Notes: generated by a model not told the origin, from the letters alone. Counted from the stretch's first letter, positions 17,010-27,006 are shown. The stretch: 41,082 bases of DNA from an uncultured Chloroflexota bacterium (GCA_913045625.1 CAJWPE010000008.1:1-41082), one strand, 5' to 3'. A program made the numbers and translations.

Positions 17010-18197
17010 CTAAATCACACCTTTTTTCGCTAAATAATCCCCAAGTTTTGAAATCCCTTCTTTTATTTCATCCGGCTGATTAAACCCATAACATAACCTA
17101 ATAAAATGTTTACCATCTATACCATCAGGAGAATAATTTGTTCCTGGATGAAAACCTACATCAATATCATTAACTGAATTCTGATGTAACTCGGTGATAT
17201 CAACCTGATCGTCGAATTCAACCCAAATGTAAAGTCCTCCTTCAGGATGACTCCATTTTGCTTTATTACCAAAGTTTTCGCCTAAGGCCGACAACATTGC
17301 ATCTCGTTTGTTCTTTTGGATTTCATTAATTTCAGAAATATGTTGATCTAGATAATTCACTGAATATTGATACACAGCCATTGCAGCAAATTCACTGACT
17401 CTTCCACTTTTAACAAACATAGCACGATCTAAAAATTCATTTGGTCCTGTCATATAGCCGACACTCATTCCTGGTGCAATAGTTTTAGAAAAAGATCCTA
17501 CGTAAATCACACTATTTTCTTGATCTAGATCATAAATTGAAGTTACAGGTTCGCCTTCATAACGATTATCAAAATAGCAGTCATCTTCCAATATAGGAAC
17601 ACCAAACTCATTACAAACCTTCAAAATTTCTTGTCTTCTATCTAAAGGAAGAGTCCATCCTTGGGGATTTTGAAATGTTGGAATTAAGTATAAAAATTTG
17701 GGGGGAGTTCCTTGTTGTGACAATTTTGAAATAGTATGACTTAAATTTTCAGGATCCATTCCATATTCATCACTCTTTACACCAATTATTTTTGCTGAAT
17801 GCCTTCTAAGAGTATTTAAAGTTCCTCCGTAAACATATTGGTCTGTAATTACTGCATCTCCTGCATTAAGTAATACAGAACAAATCATATCGATAGATTG
17901 ACCCGATCCATTACCTAAAATAATCTGATCAGAATTAACCTTAATTGATCTATCTCGATCAATCTTATGAGAGATATAATCTCTTAAAAGAGCATTGCCT
18001 TGCTGAGGAGGATAAATAGCTAAATAATCTGGATTTGCTTTAATAGCATCTTTTAAACTACTTATAATTTCATCAGTAGGAAATGATTTAGGATCTGGGT
18101 AAGCTACTGCAAAATCATATTTACCTCTTGAAACCTGTTTGGGTCTTGATGAAGGTAATATGCCATTTGCATATAAGTGATTAAATTTAATAGCCAT
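17010..18197 (-). CDS. PLP-dependent aminotransferase (fold type I)
   Basis: This protein of 395 residues (from the ATG at 18195-18197, chosen because AGGAG lies 6 bases upstream; an upstream in-frame ATG would add 12 residues without support) belongs to the class I/II aminotransferases. Visible are 'IILGNGSGQSIDMI' (cofactor phosphate region), 'LIPTFQNPQGWTL', 'ILEDDCYFDNRYEG' with the aspartate that contacts the pyridine nitrogen, and the Schiff-base lysine in VGSFSKTIAPG. The sequence resembles 2-aminoadipate/MocR-type aminotransferase domains, but there is no N-terminal DNA-binding domain, so it is an enzyme and not a regulator. The amino acid substrate is unknown. It is divergent from uvrA. 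Confidence 0.88.
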   Translation of the reverse strand: MAIKFNHLYANGILPSSRPKQVSRGKYDFAVAYPDPKSFPTDEIISSLKDAIKANPDYLAIYPPQQGNALLRDYISHKIDRDRSIKVNSDQIILGNGSGQSIDMICSVLLNAGDAVITDQYVYGGTLNTLRRHSAKIIGVKSDEYGMDPENLSHTISKLSQQGTPPKFLYLIPTFQNPQGWTLPLDRRQEILKVCNEFGVPILEDDCYFDNRYEGEPVTSIYDLDQENSVIYVGSFSKTIAPGMSVGYMTGPNEFLDRAMFVKSGRVSEFAAMAVYQYSVNYLDQHISEINEIQKNKRDAMLSALGENFGNKAKWSHPEGGLYIWVEFDDQVDITELHQNSVNDIDVGFHPGTNYSPDGIDGKHFIRLCYGFNQPDEIKEGISKLGDYLAKKGVI

Positions 18198-18262
18198 ATT
18201 TACTCCTAATAAATAATTGATATCAATATTCAAACCTGTTTTTCAAAAGAGAGACACAATAT

Positions 18263-21124
18263 ATGACAACTGAACAACTTAAATCAAAAAATATAGTAAT
18301 CCAAGGTGCACGTGAACATAACCTCAAAAATATTGATGTAACTATACCTCGAAATAAATTAGTAGTGGTGACTGGAGTTTCAGGCTCTGGGAAAAGCACG
18401 CTTGCATTTGACACTATTTATGCCGAAGGACAAAGAAGATATGTTGAATCACTTTCCTCCTACGCAAGACAGTTTTTAGGAAGAATGGACAAACCCGATG
18501 TAGATTACATAGAAGGCTTATCCCCAGCAATTTCAATAGATCAAAAAGGGACTTCACACAATCCTCGATCTACTGTAGGTACCGTAACAGAAATTTACGA
18601 CTACTTACGACTACTATTTGCAAGAATTGGAAAACCTCATTGTCACAATTGCGGTAGGCCAGTAAAAAGTCAAACTGTTCAACAAATAGTAGATTCCATA
18701 TTAAATATAGAAAAGGACAAACGAATCCAAATATTAGCTCCCGTAGTACAAAGAAGAAAAGGTGAACACAAAGACATTTTAGCTTCCGCTAGAAAATCGG
18801 GATTCATAAGAGTACGAGTTAATGGAGAAATTAGAGATCTAAGTGAATCTATTGAATTAGACAAACAAAAATGGCATAACATAGAAATTGTTGTAGACAG
18901 GTTAGTAGTCAACAAATCTATCGACAAAACTAGAGTATCGGACTCTACAGAAGCTGCATTAAAACAGGCTAATGGCATAGTATTAATAGATGTTGAAAAT
19001 TCCGAAGACTTGCTTTTCTCAGAAGCTTTTGCGTGTGTTCATTGTCAAATAAGCTTAGGGGAGCTAGAACCAAGAAATTTCAGTTATAACAATCCACATG
19101 GGGCTTGTAGCACATGTGCAGGATTAGGATTTAAAAAAGTTGTAGACCCAGAATTAATTATTCCTGATTATTCAATTTCAATAAATAATGGAGGAATTGA
19201 AGCTTGGTCAATGTCAGGCAAATTAAACCCATTTTTTTCTAGCCAAATTAATGCTTTATCTGAAATGGAAGGATTTCGAACCGATATTCCTATTAATCAG
19301 CTAGATCAAAAGCATATAGATTTAATCTTGTTCGGATCTGAAAAAGAAACAAAAATTAAAGTTACTCATAGAACTCGTAGAGGTCGACGTTTCCAATGGA
19401 ACACTAAATTTGAAGGAGTAATTAAAAATTTAGAAAAAAGATTACAACAAACTGAATCTGAAAATGTCCGAGCATTCATAGATAGATTTATGACATCTCT
19501 CCCATGTAATTCATGTAATGGAAATAAACTGAAGCCTGAAACGTTGGCTGTCACAATTGATCAAAAAAATATTATAGAAATATCAAATTTCTCAATAGAA
19601 GATTCTCTGAATTGGGTTAACACTTTATCAAACTCATCAATTCTCTCATCAAGAGACCAAACTATAGCATCTCAGATATTAAAGGAAATTCAGTCTCGAT
19701 TAGAGTTTTTATTAAATGTAGGATTAGATTATCTATCCTTATCCCGTAGAGCTTCTACATTAAGTGGTGGAGAATCTCAAAGAATTAGATTAGCTACACA
19801 AATCGGATCAGGATTAATGGGTGTTTTATATGTTTGTGATGAGCCCTCAATAGGTTTACATCCAGCTGATGATGATAGATTAATCACAACATTAAAGAAC
19901 CTAAGAGATGTAGGAAACACTGTATTGATAGTTGAACATGATGAAGCCATCATGAGATCTGCTGACCACATAATTGACATGGGACCAGGAGCGGGAGAAT
20001 TTGGAGGAGAAATTATTGCCAGCGGCACTTTAAATCAAATTATTAAATCTAAAAAATCTTTAACCGGACAATATCTTTCTGGTACAAAACAAATTAAAGC
20101 TCCTTCAAAAAGAAGAAAAAGTAATGGGAAAACTATAAAAATTTTGGGTGCTGAGGAAAACAATCTTAGAAATATTGACTGTGAAATACCTTTAGGAATC
20201 TTAGTGTGTGTAACTGGTGTTTCTGGCTCAGGTAAAAGCACATTAATCAATGAAATTTTGTTTAAAAAATTATCTCAGCATTTTTATAAATCTAAAGATA
20301 GGCCAGGTAAATTTCAGGACATTTCTGGGACCGAAAACATTGATAAAATAGTGAATATTAGTCAAGCTCCAATCGGCCGTACCCCTCGCAGTAATCCAGC
20401 AACATATACGGGAGCATTCACTTACATCAGAGAGGTTTTTTCACAAACTACAGAAGCTAGGAGTAGAGGGTACAAGCCTGGTAGATTTTCATTTAATGTT
20501 AAAGGTGGAAGATGCGAAGCATGTAGAGGTGATGGAGTAATAAATATAGAGATGCAATTTCTTCCAGATGTGTCAGTGCCTTGTGAAGAATGCCAAGGAA
20601 GTAGGTACAACAGAGAAGCACTACAAATTCAATACAAGTCTTCAACAATCGCGGAGATCCTTTCAAGCACAGTTACGGAAGCAATTCAAACATTTGAAAA
20701 TATTCCTAGAATTAAAAATAAACTACAAACTCTTCATGATGTTGGTTTGGGGTATATAAGATTAGGTCAACCTGCTACACAATTAAGTGGTGGAGAAGCG
20801 CAACGGGTTAAATTAGCTACAGAGTTAGCCAAAAAATCTACAGGAAACACTTTGTACATTTTAGACGAACCAACTACAGGATTGTCTTTCGAAGATTGCG
20901 CACAGTTACTAAGAGTATTACAAAGACTAGTTGATTCAGGAAATTCTGTAATATTAATTGAACATCACTTAGATCTAATCAAAAGTTCAGACTGGCTAAT
21001 AGATCTAGGTCCAGGAGCTGGAAATAAAGGGGGTCAAATAGTTTGTACAGGAACACCCGAAGAGGTAGCTAAAAACTCTGATTCTAAAACTGGATTTTAT
21101 CTTAAAAGCTTACCTGATCTATAA
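18263..21124 (+). CDS. uvrA: Excinuclease ABC subunit A
   Basis: This 953-residue protein is a full-length UvrA, the damage-scanning ATPase of nucleotide excision repair. The first Walker A is GVSGSGKST near residues 38-46, followed by the '[15 protein letters not shown]' UvrB-interaction region. A first zinc module (CVHC with CSTC) is near 254-286. The first signature is '[12 protein letters not shown]' with '[12 protein letters not shown]'. The second Walker A is near 654-662, with a second zinc module CEAC with CEEC (about 755-778) and the second signature '[12 protein letters not shown]' with 'LDEPTTGLS'. All parts are present and of normal length. It is monocistronic and divergent from the aminotransferase gene. 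No SOS-type operator was recognised upstream. Confidence 0.97.
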   Translation: MTTEQLKSKNIVIQGAREHNLKNIDVTIPRNKLVVVTGVSGSGKSTLAFDTIYAEGQRRYVESLSSYARQFLGRMDKPDVDYIEGLSPAISIDQKGTSHNPRSTVGTVTEIYDYLRLLFARIGKPHCHNCGRPVKSQTVQQIVDSILNIEKDKRIQILAPVVQRRKGEHKDILASARKSGFIRVRVNGEIRDLSESIELDKQKWHNIEIVVDRLVVNKSIDKTRVSDSTEAALKQANGIVLIDVENSEDLLFSEAFACVHCQISLGELEPRNFSYNNPHGACSTCAGLGFKKVVDPELIIPDYSISINNGGIEAWSMSGKLNPFFSSQINALSEMEGFRTDIPINQLDQKHIDLILFGSEKETKIKVTHRTRRGRRFQWNTKFEGVIKNLEKRLQQTESENVRAFIDRFMTSLPCNSCNGNKLKPETLAVTIDQKNIIEISNFSIEDSLNWVNTLSNSSILSSRDQTIASQILKEIQSRLEFLLNVGLDYLSLSRRASTLSGGESQRIRLATQIGSGLMGVLYVCDEPSIGLHPADDDRLITTLKNLRDVGNTVLIVEHDEAIMRSADHIIDMGPGAGEFGGEIIASGTLNQIIKSKKSLTGQYLSGTKQIKAPSKRRKSNGKTIKILGAEENNLRNIDCEIPLGILVCVTGVSGSGKSTLINEILFKKLSQHFYKSKDRPGKFQDISGTENIDKIVNISQAPIGRTPRSNPATYTGAFTYIREVFSQTTEARSRGYKPGRFSFNVKGGRCEACRGDGVINIEMQFLPDVSVPCEECQGSRYNREALQIQYKSSTIAEILSSTVTEAIQTFENIPRIKNKLQTLHDVGLGYIRLGQPATQLSGGEAQRVKLATELAKKSTGNTLYILDEPTTGLSFEDCAQLLRVLQRLVDSGNSVILIEHHLDLIKSSDWLIDLGPGAGNKGGQIVCTGTPEEVAKNSDSKTGFYLKSLPDL

Positions 21125-21184
21125 TATATATATGATGTTTTCTAATAACAAATCAGCTTGATTGTTACCTATCAATGCTTATGT

Positions 21185-21213
21185 TAGACTACGCCTGATT
21201 TGAGTGGCATAAT
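21185..21213 (+). promoter_or_regulatory. Candidate promoter of the molybdenum hydroxylase operon
   Basis: TAGACT (21185-21190) and CATAAT (21208-21213) are 17 bases apart, giving a start near 21220. That lies downstream of an upstream in-frame TTG (21200) and so supports the TTG at 21269, which has AAGGAGG 7 bases before it. Confidence 0.4.
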
Positions 21214-21268
21214 TATAGTCACACATGATTTTGTACGTGATATTAAAGATAACCAAGGAGGAAGTCTT

Positions 21269-22144
21269 TTGAAGTGGATCGATTACCATGCACCTGAATC
21301 CGTAGCAGATGCTGTTAAAATTCTTGCAGATTCCGATGGAAAAGCTCGCCCTTTAGCTGGTGGCACTGACTTGATAGTACAACTAAGAGTCAAAGATCCT
21401 AGAGTAAATGCAGAAACAGTAGTAGATATTAAAAAAATACCCGAACTAAATCAGATGGATTATGACAAATCCGGAGGATTAACTATTGGAGCTGCTGTTC
21501 CACTACATCTAATTTATAATAATCCAGATGTAGTTAAACATTTCCCAGCAATTATAGATTCCGCATCTCTTATTGGGGGCACACCAATTCAAGGTAGAGC
21601 CACTTTAGGGGGTAATTTATGCAACGGAGCACCTAGTGGGGACTCTATTCCTAACTTAGTAGCTCACAAAGTAATAGCTACAGTCGCTGGACCGAATGGA
21701 ACAAGAGAAATTCCAGTAGAAGACGTTTGCACAGGCCCTAGGCAAACATCTATAGATTCAAATGAATTATTGGTTTCATTGTATTTTCCGAATCCAGGAG
21801 AAGGATTTGGTGCAAACTACATCAGATTTATACCTAGAAACGAAATGGATATCGCTGTAGCAGGGGCTGGAGTATCTGTAAATATATCTAACGGTAAATT
21901 TGTTGACGGAAGAGTCTGTCTTGCATCAGTAGCACCTAAACCAATATTAGTTGAAGGAGCTTCAAAAGCACTAGTAGGACAACCTGTTAGCGATGAGGCA
22001 ATTCAAAATGCTGCTGAAGCAGCCCGAGAGGCAGCCTCTCCAATATCTGATATGAGAGGAACTGCTGAATACAGAAAACATCTATGTGAAGTTCTAACTA
22101 GACGAGCACTGAACACTGCCGTAGAAAGAGCTGGAGGAAAGTAA
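21269..22144 (+). CDS. Molybdenum hydroxylase, FAD-binding (CoxM/XdhB-like) subunit
   Basis: The start is the TTG at 21269, because a strong AAGGAGG (21255-21261) sits 7 bases upstream; the product is 291 residues beginning MKWIDYHAPES. It has the FAD-binding fold of the medium subunit of xanthine dehydrogenase-type enzymes: LAGGTDLIVQLR near residues 30-41 and 'GRATLGGNLCNGAPSGDS' near 110-127 for FAD, then the CO-dehydrogenase flavoprotein C-terminal domain to the end (about 190-288). It moves electrons from the Fe-S subunit to the final acceptor. It is the first of four tightly packed genes; the next begins immediately after its stop. Confidence 0.92.
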   Translation: MKWIDYHAPESVADAVKILADSDGKARPLAGGTDLIVQLRVKDPRVNAETVVDIKKIPELNQMDYDKSGGLTIGAAVPLHLIYNNPDVVKHFPAIIDSASLIGGTPIQGRATLGGNLCNGAPSGDSIPNLVAHKVIATVAGPNGTREIPVEDVCTGPRQTSIDSNELLVSLYFPNPGEGFGANYIRFIPRNEMDIAVAGAGVSVNISNGKFVDGRVCLASVAPKPILVEGASKALVGQPVSDEAIQNAAEAAREAASPISDMRGTAEYRKHLCEVLTRRALNTAVERAGGK

Positions 22145-22624
22145 ATGACTACAAAGACACATGTTCAAACAACTATTAACGGAGAGCCTGTAGACTTTCT
22201 ATGTGAACCAAGGCAAAGTCTTCTAGAATGCCTAAGAGACGTAATAGGACTTACAGGAACAAAAGAGGGTTGTGGTGATGGAAATTGTGGCGCCTGCACA
22301 GTGAATATTGATGGCCGTATTGTAACTTCTTGTTTAGTACTTGGAGTAGAAGTTCAAGGAGCTTCTATTGAAACTATTGAAGGGGTAGCTGACGGTACAA
22401 ATCTACATCCTATTCAATTAGCATTTTTAGAAGGAGCTGCCCTTCAATGCGGTATTTGTACTCCAGGATTTATTATCGCTACTAAAGCATTACTAGAACA
22501 AAATCCTGACCCTACAGAACACGAAATCAGATTCTGGTTAGCAAATAATTTATGCAGATGTACAGGCTATGACAAAATCGTTAGAGCAGTACAGGATGCA
22601 GCTAAAAGAATGCAGGAGGCTTAA
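22145..22624 (+). CDS. Molybdenum hydroxylase, [2Fe-2S] (CoxS/XdhC-small type) subunit
   Basis: This 159-residue subunit carries two [2Fe-2S] clusters. The plant-ferredoxin-like site is CGDGNCGAC plus a later cysteine in VTSC (about residues 41-62), and the helical second site has CGIC and CRC (CGICTPGF about 101-108, CRCTGY about 137-142). The length and order are normal for the small subunit of xanthine dehydrogenase/aldehyde oxidase-type hydroxylases. It passes electrons from the molybdenum site to the FAD subunit. Its ATG follows the upstream stop directly and its stop abuts the next ATG, so the three subunits are translated together. Confidence 0.95.
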   Translation: MTTKTHVQTTINGEPVDFLCEPRQSLLECLRDVIGLTGTKEGCGDGNCGACTVNIDGRIVTSCLVLGVEVQGASIETIEGVADGTNLHPIQLAFLEGAALQCGICTPGFIIATKALLEQNPDPTEHEIRFWLANNLCRCTGYDKIVRAVQDAAKRMQEA

Positions 22625-24907
22625 ATGACTACAACAGACTATGAACGAAATGTAGTACTTTCTACTGAAAATGACTTTAAAGTCGTTGGAACTCGTCCAG
22701 TTAGGCACGATGGGGTTGATAAAGTAACAGGCAGAGCAATATATGGAGCTGACTATGATGCTTCAGGTCTTCTACATGGAAAGATCCTAAGAAGCCCTCA
22801 TGCACATGCAAAAATCATATCAATTGACACATCTAAAGCCGAAGCTTTAGATGGAGTACATGCTGTTGTAACAGCTGCTGATTTTCCTGAAGCTGCTGAT
22901 AAAATTATGGAGCTAGGTGAAGACGAAACAAAGCTTAGAGACTTAAGAGGCAATATACTTGCTAGAGACAAAGTTTTATACGTTGGACACGCCATTGCCG
23001 GAATTGCTGCTACAAATGCTCACGTTGCCGAAGAAGCATTATCGTTAATTGAAGTAAAATTTGAAGTATTGCCGTCTGTAATGACTACAGATGAAGCAAT
23101 GGCTGATGGTGCCCCAATATTACATGAAGACCAAACTACAGAGGAACTTGGAAATGATTCTGGAGTTGTCAGTAATGTAGCTAAACATTTCCAACACATT
23201 AAAGGAGATGTTACAGAAGGATTTAAACAAGCAGATGTAATTGTAGAGAGAGAATACAACACTGTAACAGTACACCAAGGATATATAGCTCCCCACAACG
23301 GAACAGCTTTTTGGAGTGCTGACGGTAGACTACATATTTGGTGTGAGACTCAAGGATCTTTTGTAGTGAGAGATAGCCTTGCAGACCTTTTAGATATGCC
23401 AGTGTCCATGATTAGGGTAACTCCTACAGAAATTGGCGGTGGCTTTGGAGGTAAAATCCCAATCTATGTAGAACCAGTTGCCGCATTATTATCTCAAAAA
23501 ACAGGTACTCCAGTAAAAATTGTAATGACCAGAAAGGAAACTTTTGAAGGATCAGGACCTACACCTGGATCTAAAATTAAAATTAAAGTTGGCGCAACTA
23601 AGGAAGGAAAAATAACTGCAGCTCACGCTTGGATGGCTATGGAGGCAGGTGCATATGCAGGATCTCCTGTTGGAGCTGCTGCTCAGTGTGTTTTTGCAGC
23701 ATATGACTTAGAAAATGGTTTGATAGACGGATTTGATGTAGTAGTTAACAAACCAAAAACAGCTGCTTACAGAGCCCCAGGCTCACCAAATGCAGCATTT
23801 GGATTCGAACAAGCTCTAAATGAATTAGCAGAGAAACTAGGAATGGATCCTATTGATCTAAGACTGAAAAATGTTGCCACTGAAGGAACACGCCGAGTTG
23901 ATGGACCTGTTTTTCAAAGAATCGGTGCAAAAGAAGTTCTTGAATCAATGAGAGAGCATCCACATTACCAGTCAGAAAAGAAAGAAGGTTCTGGACGTGG
24001 AGTGGCTATAGGATTCTGGTTTAATATAGGGTTTGATTCAGCTTGCAACATTGCTCTAAATAAAGACGGAACAGTTAATCTAACGGAAGGATCAACTGAC
24101 GTTGGAGGATCAAGAACATCTATAGCAATGCAAGCTGCAGAAGTTTTAGGTATTTCTGCAGAAGATGTCAGGCCTTCAGTAGTAGATACTGACACAATTG
24201 GATTTACTGCAGTAACTGGAGGTAGTAGAACTACTTTTGCTACTGGCTGGGCGGCCTATGAAGCAGCCCAAGATGTAAAGCAACAATGCATTGTAAGAGC
24301 TGCTAGCATTTGGGATGTAGATCCTGATCACTTACAAATGGAAGATGGCATAATTAGTTCTAAAACAGACTCTGAACTAAAAATGACGCTCAAAGAACTT
24401 GCTGCTCAATTAAGCGATACTGGTGGTGGAATTACTGGTAGGGCATCAGTCAAACCAAGGGGTGTTGGAGGATCTTTCTGTGGAAATATCGTAGATATAT
24501 CTATAGACCAAGAAACAGGCAAAATAACAATTGACCGATTTACAGCAATACAAGATGCCGGTAAAGCGATACATCCCAGCTACGTTGAAGGACAAATGCA
24601 AGGTGGTAGCGTACAAGGAATCGGATGGGCACTAAATGAAGAATATTTCATGAGTGACGAAGGCAAAATGAATAATACAAGTTTACTTGATTATAGGATG
24701 CCAACTGCATTAGATTTGCCCATGATTGATACTGTAATTGTAGAAGTAGCAAACCCTGGACACCCATTTGGAGTAAGAGGAATAGGTGAGGCAAATATTG
24801 TCCCACCAACTCCCGCTATTGCAAATGCAGTATATGACTCTTGTGGTTCTAGAATTACTCAATTACCTATGAGTCCTGGATCTATTTTGGAAGCTCTTAA
24901 ATCATAG
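22625..24907 (+). CDS. Molybdenum hydroxylase, molybdopterin-binding catalytic subunit
   Basis: This 760-residue subunit has the aldehyde oxidase/xanthine dehydrogenase a/b hammerhead domain (about residues 20-135) followed by the molybdopterin-binding domain. Visible are GGGFGGK (about 274-280), 'AAYRAPGSPNAAFGFEQALNE' (about 381-401), the cofactor segment 'GSTDVGGSRTS' and the C-terminal 'GVRGIGEAN', whose glutamate is the general base of this family. The CO dehydrogenase loop AYxCSFR is absent, so it should hydroxylate an organic substrate (aldehyde, purine or other N-heterocycle) rather than oxidise CO. The substrate is not predictable. XdhC and a MocA-like enzyme at 13287-15040 probably mature it. 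A MoaD-like gene follows after 13 bases. Confidence 0.94.
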   Translation: MTTTDYERNVVLSTENDFKVVGTRPVRHDGVDKVTGRAIYGADYDASGLLHGKILRSPHAHAKIISIDTSKAEALDGVHAVVTAADFPEAADKIMELGEDETKLRDLRGNILARDKVLYVGHAIAGIAATNAHVAEEALSLIEVKFEVLPSVMTTDEAMADGAPILHEDQTTEELGNDSGVVSNVAKHFQHIKGDVTEGFKQADVIVEREYNTVTVHQGYIAPHNGTAFWSADGRLHIWCETQGSFVVRDSLADLLDMPVSMIRVTPTEIGGGFGGKIPIYVEPVAALLSQKTGTPVKIVMTRKETFEGSGPTPGSKIKIKVGATKEGKITAAHAWMAMEAGAYAGSPVGAAAQCVFAAYDLENGLIDGFDVVVNKPKTAAYRAPGSPNAAFGFEQALNELAEKLGMDPIDLRLKNVATEGTRRVDGPVFQRIGAKEVLESMREHPHYQSEKKEGSGRGVAIGFWFNIGFDSACNIALNKDGTVNLTEGSTDVGGSRTSIAMQAAEVLGISAEDVRPSVVDTDTIGFTAVTGGSRTTFATGWAAYEAAQDVKQQCIVRAASIWDVDPDHLQMEDGIISSKTDSELKMTLKELAAQLSDTGGGITGRASVKPRGVGGSFCGNIVDISIDQETGKITIDRFTAIQDAGKAIHPSYVEGQMQGGSVQGIGWALNEEYFMSDEGKMNNTSLLDYRMPTALDLPMIDTVIVEVANPGHPFGVRGIGEANIVPPTPAIANAVYDSCGSRITQLPMSPGSILEALKS

Positions 24908-24920
24908 AGATTATAATTTT

Positions 24921-25187
24921 ATGGCGTTAGTGTTCATACCTTCACAAATGCAGCCTCTTACTGATGGCCAAGCAAGAGTGGAGGTGAATGGCACTAACGT
25001 CAAACAAATCATTGAAAACCTCGATGTTATATATCCTGGTTTTATCGACAGGCTATTAGACGAAGGCAATATCAAACCAAGCATAAGTATTGCTGTGGAT
25101 GGTGATATAACAACAATGGGCCTTATAGAAAAAGTCTCTCCAAATAGTGAAGTTCACTTTCTTCCAGCAATCTCAGGTGGAAATTAA
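24921..25187 (+). CDS. MoaD/ThiS-like sulfur carrier protein with post-GG residue
   Basis: This 88-residue protein has the ubiquitin-like beta-grasp length and pattern of MoaD/ThiS/CysO proteins and ends in ISGGN. In this family the C-terminal Gly-Gly is adenylated and converted to a thiocarboxylate that donates sulfur; here one Asn follows and would have to be removed first. It resembles the CysO homologue at 33202 in size and in the LPA-x-xGG ending. Position at the end of the molybdenum hydroxylase operon, 13 bases after the catalytic subunit, suggests a role in making or sulfurating its cofactor, though a role in molybdopterin synthesis (MoaD) would be equally consistent. No partner protease or E1-like enzyme is in the window. 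Confidence 0.8.
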   Translation: MALVFIPSQMQPLTDGQARVEVNGTNVKQIIENLDVIYPGFIDRLLDEGNIKPSISIAVDGDITTMGLIEKVSPNSEVHFLPAISGGN

Positions 25188-25188
25188 C

Positions 25189-25297
25189 CTATTTACCCAA
25201 ATTAGTAAAATCTTCCCAAATTTCAAGATCTGGAACACCAATCAATTCTGAATTACGGATTCTTGAACTACCCAATGAGACCAATCAACCCTGACAT
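25189..25297 (-). pseudogene. Possible frameshifted coding remnant
   Basis: In the 122-base gap between two convergent genes, the minus strand reads MSGLIGLIG and stops. One base later in another frame comes SSRIRNSELIGVPDLEIW and a few more residues before a stop at 25189. The joined text looks protein-like, but is far too short to identify. It could equally be chance. Confidence 0.18.
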
Positions 25298-25309
25298 TTC
25301 TGAACTGTT

Positions 25310-26875
25310 TTAGTCAGTAATTGGCTCGTTATATTGTTCTCGCAATACTCTCTTCAATACTTTGCCTAGGGGATTCCTTGGTAGAGAATCCACAACAAAA
25401 ATCGATTCGGGTTTCTTGTAGCTAGACATTTTGGATCTGCAATACTCTATTACTTCAGCCTCATCAATAGTAGCTCCTGGTTTAGCAACAACTATAGCTC
25501 GAACTCTCTCTCCCCAATCTAAATCAGGAATTCCTATAATGGCAGCCTCATCAATACTGGGATGAGAATGTAGAACTTGTTCAACTTCTTCTGGTGATAC
25601 CATTTCACCACCACGCTTTATAAAATCTTTAGCTCTACCTGATAAAAAGATATACCCATCTTCATCAAAATAGCCTAAATCGCCTGTATACAGCCATCCA
25701 CCTTTTAAAGCTTGAGCAGTCGCTTCTTCTTGATTCCAATAACCTTTCATCAATCTACCACCACTAGCAACAATTTCTCCTGTTTCTCCTAAAGAAACCT
25801 CAGACCCGTCTTCGTCTACAATTCTCACGTCTACATCAGGCAAAGGTTTCCCTATTGAAGTAAGACGCTTCAATTTCTTATCAATTTCTTGTTCATTTCC
25901 TTCGAGAATATGATCTTCAGGGGGAAGCATGGTGATAGTCGCTGCAGTTTCAGTTTGACCAAAAGCATTAATAAAATGAGTGCCCGGGAAGTTCTTTATA
26001 GCTGTCTTAATTACCTCAAGAGGCATTGGTGCAGCCCCATAAGTAATCACTCGCAAACTAGACAAATCAAAATCTTGGAATCGTTCATGATCCATCAACA
26101 TTTTCAACATTGTAGGAACCATCATTGCTCTATCAGCCGATTCTTCTTGAACTAAAGTCATCCATTCAACTGGTTCAAATTGACGTTGAATAATTAATGT
26201 TCTACCTCCATAAATTGCTGCTATTACAGCTTGTACTCCAGCAATGTGATAAAGAGGAACAGTCAAAATGTTTTTCTCTTCAATATCTATTTCTACCGGA
26301 GATACATTACTTAATATGTATGATGAAAAACTTTCATGTGAAAGCATAACTCCCTTGGGAGAGCCAGTAGTTCCAGCCGTAAACATCACCATACTCAAAT
26401 CATCGTCATCATCTAACGGAAAAAGTTCATCATTTGATGAATTTTCTAATAATTCATCATAATTCACCCAACCTTCACTATTCGCTCCATCTAAACAAAT
26501 AAAATTCTCAACAGACGGGATGTTAGATCTCAATTCATCCAACATAGGGATGTATCTTCCTCCAGAGATAAATACTTTAGGACCTGAGTCATTTACCATG
26601 TATTCAATCTCTTCTGCCCTAGCTCTAAAATTTAACGGTACATATACCGCATCTAATTTTGCAGCAGCAAAATAAGCTTCTATATATTCATTACAATTAA
26701 CTTGCATAGCTGCAATTCTATCGCCCTTACCTACACCAAGATCTTTCAATCCATTTGCTAATCTATTAACTCTTTCTGAAAGTTCTGCAAAAGAAAATCT
26801 TTTCCCATCAAATACGATAGCTGTACGTTCTGGAACAATAAGGGATGTAACATTAAGAAATTCAGTAGTATTCAT
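25310..26875 (-). CDS. AMP-forming acyl-CoA synthetase
   Basis: This 521-residue protein belongs to the ANL adenylating enzymes. The P-loop-like TAGTTGSPKGV is near residues 166-176, 'FGQTETA' near 315, 'YTGDLGYFDEDGYIFLSGRAKDFIKRGGE' near 400-428, and the hinge and C-terminal catalytic lysine in 'PRNPLGKVLK' near 502-511. It activates a carboxylic acid to an acyl-AMP and then to the CoA thioester. The overall look is that of medium/long-chain or steroid side-chain FadD-type ligases; the substrate is not known. AGGAAG precedes the ATG. It is monocistronic, with a candidate promoter and palindromic operator upstream. Confidence 0.92.
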   Translation of the reverse strand: MNTTEFLNVTSLIVPERTAIVFDGKRFSFAELSERVNRLANGLKDLGVGKGDRIAAMQVNCNEYIEAYFAAAKLDAVYVPLNFRARAEEIEYMVNDSGPKVFISGGRYIPMLDELRSNIPSVENFICLDGANSEGWVNYDELLENSSNDELFPLDDDDDLSMVMFTAGTTGSPKGVMLSHESFSSYILSNVSPVEIDIEEKNILTVPLYHIAGVQAVIAAIYGGRTLIIQRQFEPVEWMTLVQEESADRAMMVPTMLKMLMDHERFQDFDLSSLRVITYGAAPMPLEVIKTAIKNFPGTHFINAFGQTETAATITMLPPEDHILEGNEQEIDKKLKRLTSIGKPLPDVDVRIVDEDGSEVSLGETGEIVASGGRLMKGYWNQEEATAQALKGGWLYTGDLGYFDEDGYIFLSGRAKDFIKRGGEMVSPEEVEQVLHSHPSIDEAAIIGIPDLDWGERVRAIVVAKPGATIDEAEVIEYCRSKMSSYKKPESIFVVDSLPRNPLGKVLKRVLREQYNEPITD

Positions 26876-26905
26876 TATCTTCCTAAAATTTTAATCTAAT
26901 ATCAG

Positions 26906-26918
26906 TGGTAATTTACCA
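26906..26918. promoter_or_regulatory. Candidate operator palindrome upstream of the acyl-CoA synthetase gene
   Basis: TGGTAA-T-TTACCA is a perfect 13-base inverted repeat lying 31 bases before the synthetase ATG. It abuts a minus-strand TATGAT (26918-26923), so a protein bound here would block transcription start. The matching -35 is weak. The regulator is unknown. Confidence 0.3.
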
Positions 26919-27006
26919 TCATAGACTTTCATATACTAGTTTTAATAAAACCACATGGAATATTACCTGAAAACTAGTGAAAAATACAAAAGAACCTATA
27001 CCAAAA

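Noticed and set aside
17010-18233. MocR/GntR-type transcriptional regulator
   Set aside because: Only the aminotransferase domain is present; there is no N-terminal winged helix.
22625-24907. Carbon monoxide dehydrogenase large subunit
   Set aside because: The AYxCSFR active-site loop of true CO dehydrogenase is absent; only the general hydroxylase motifs are present.
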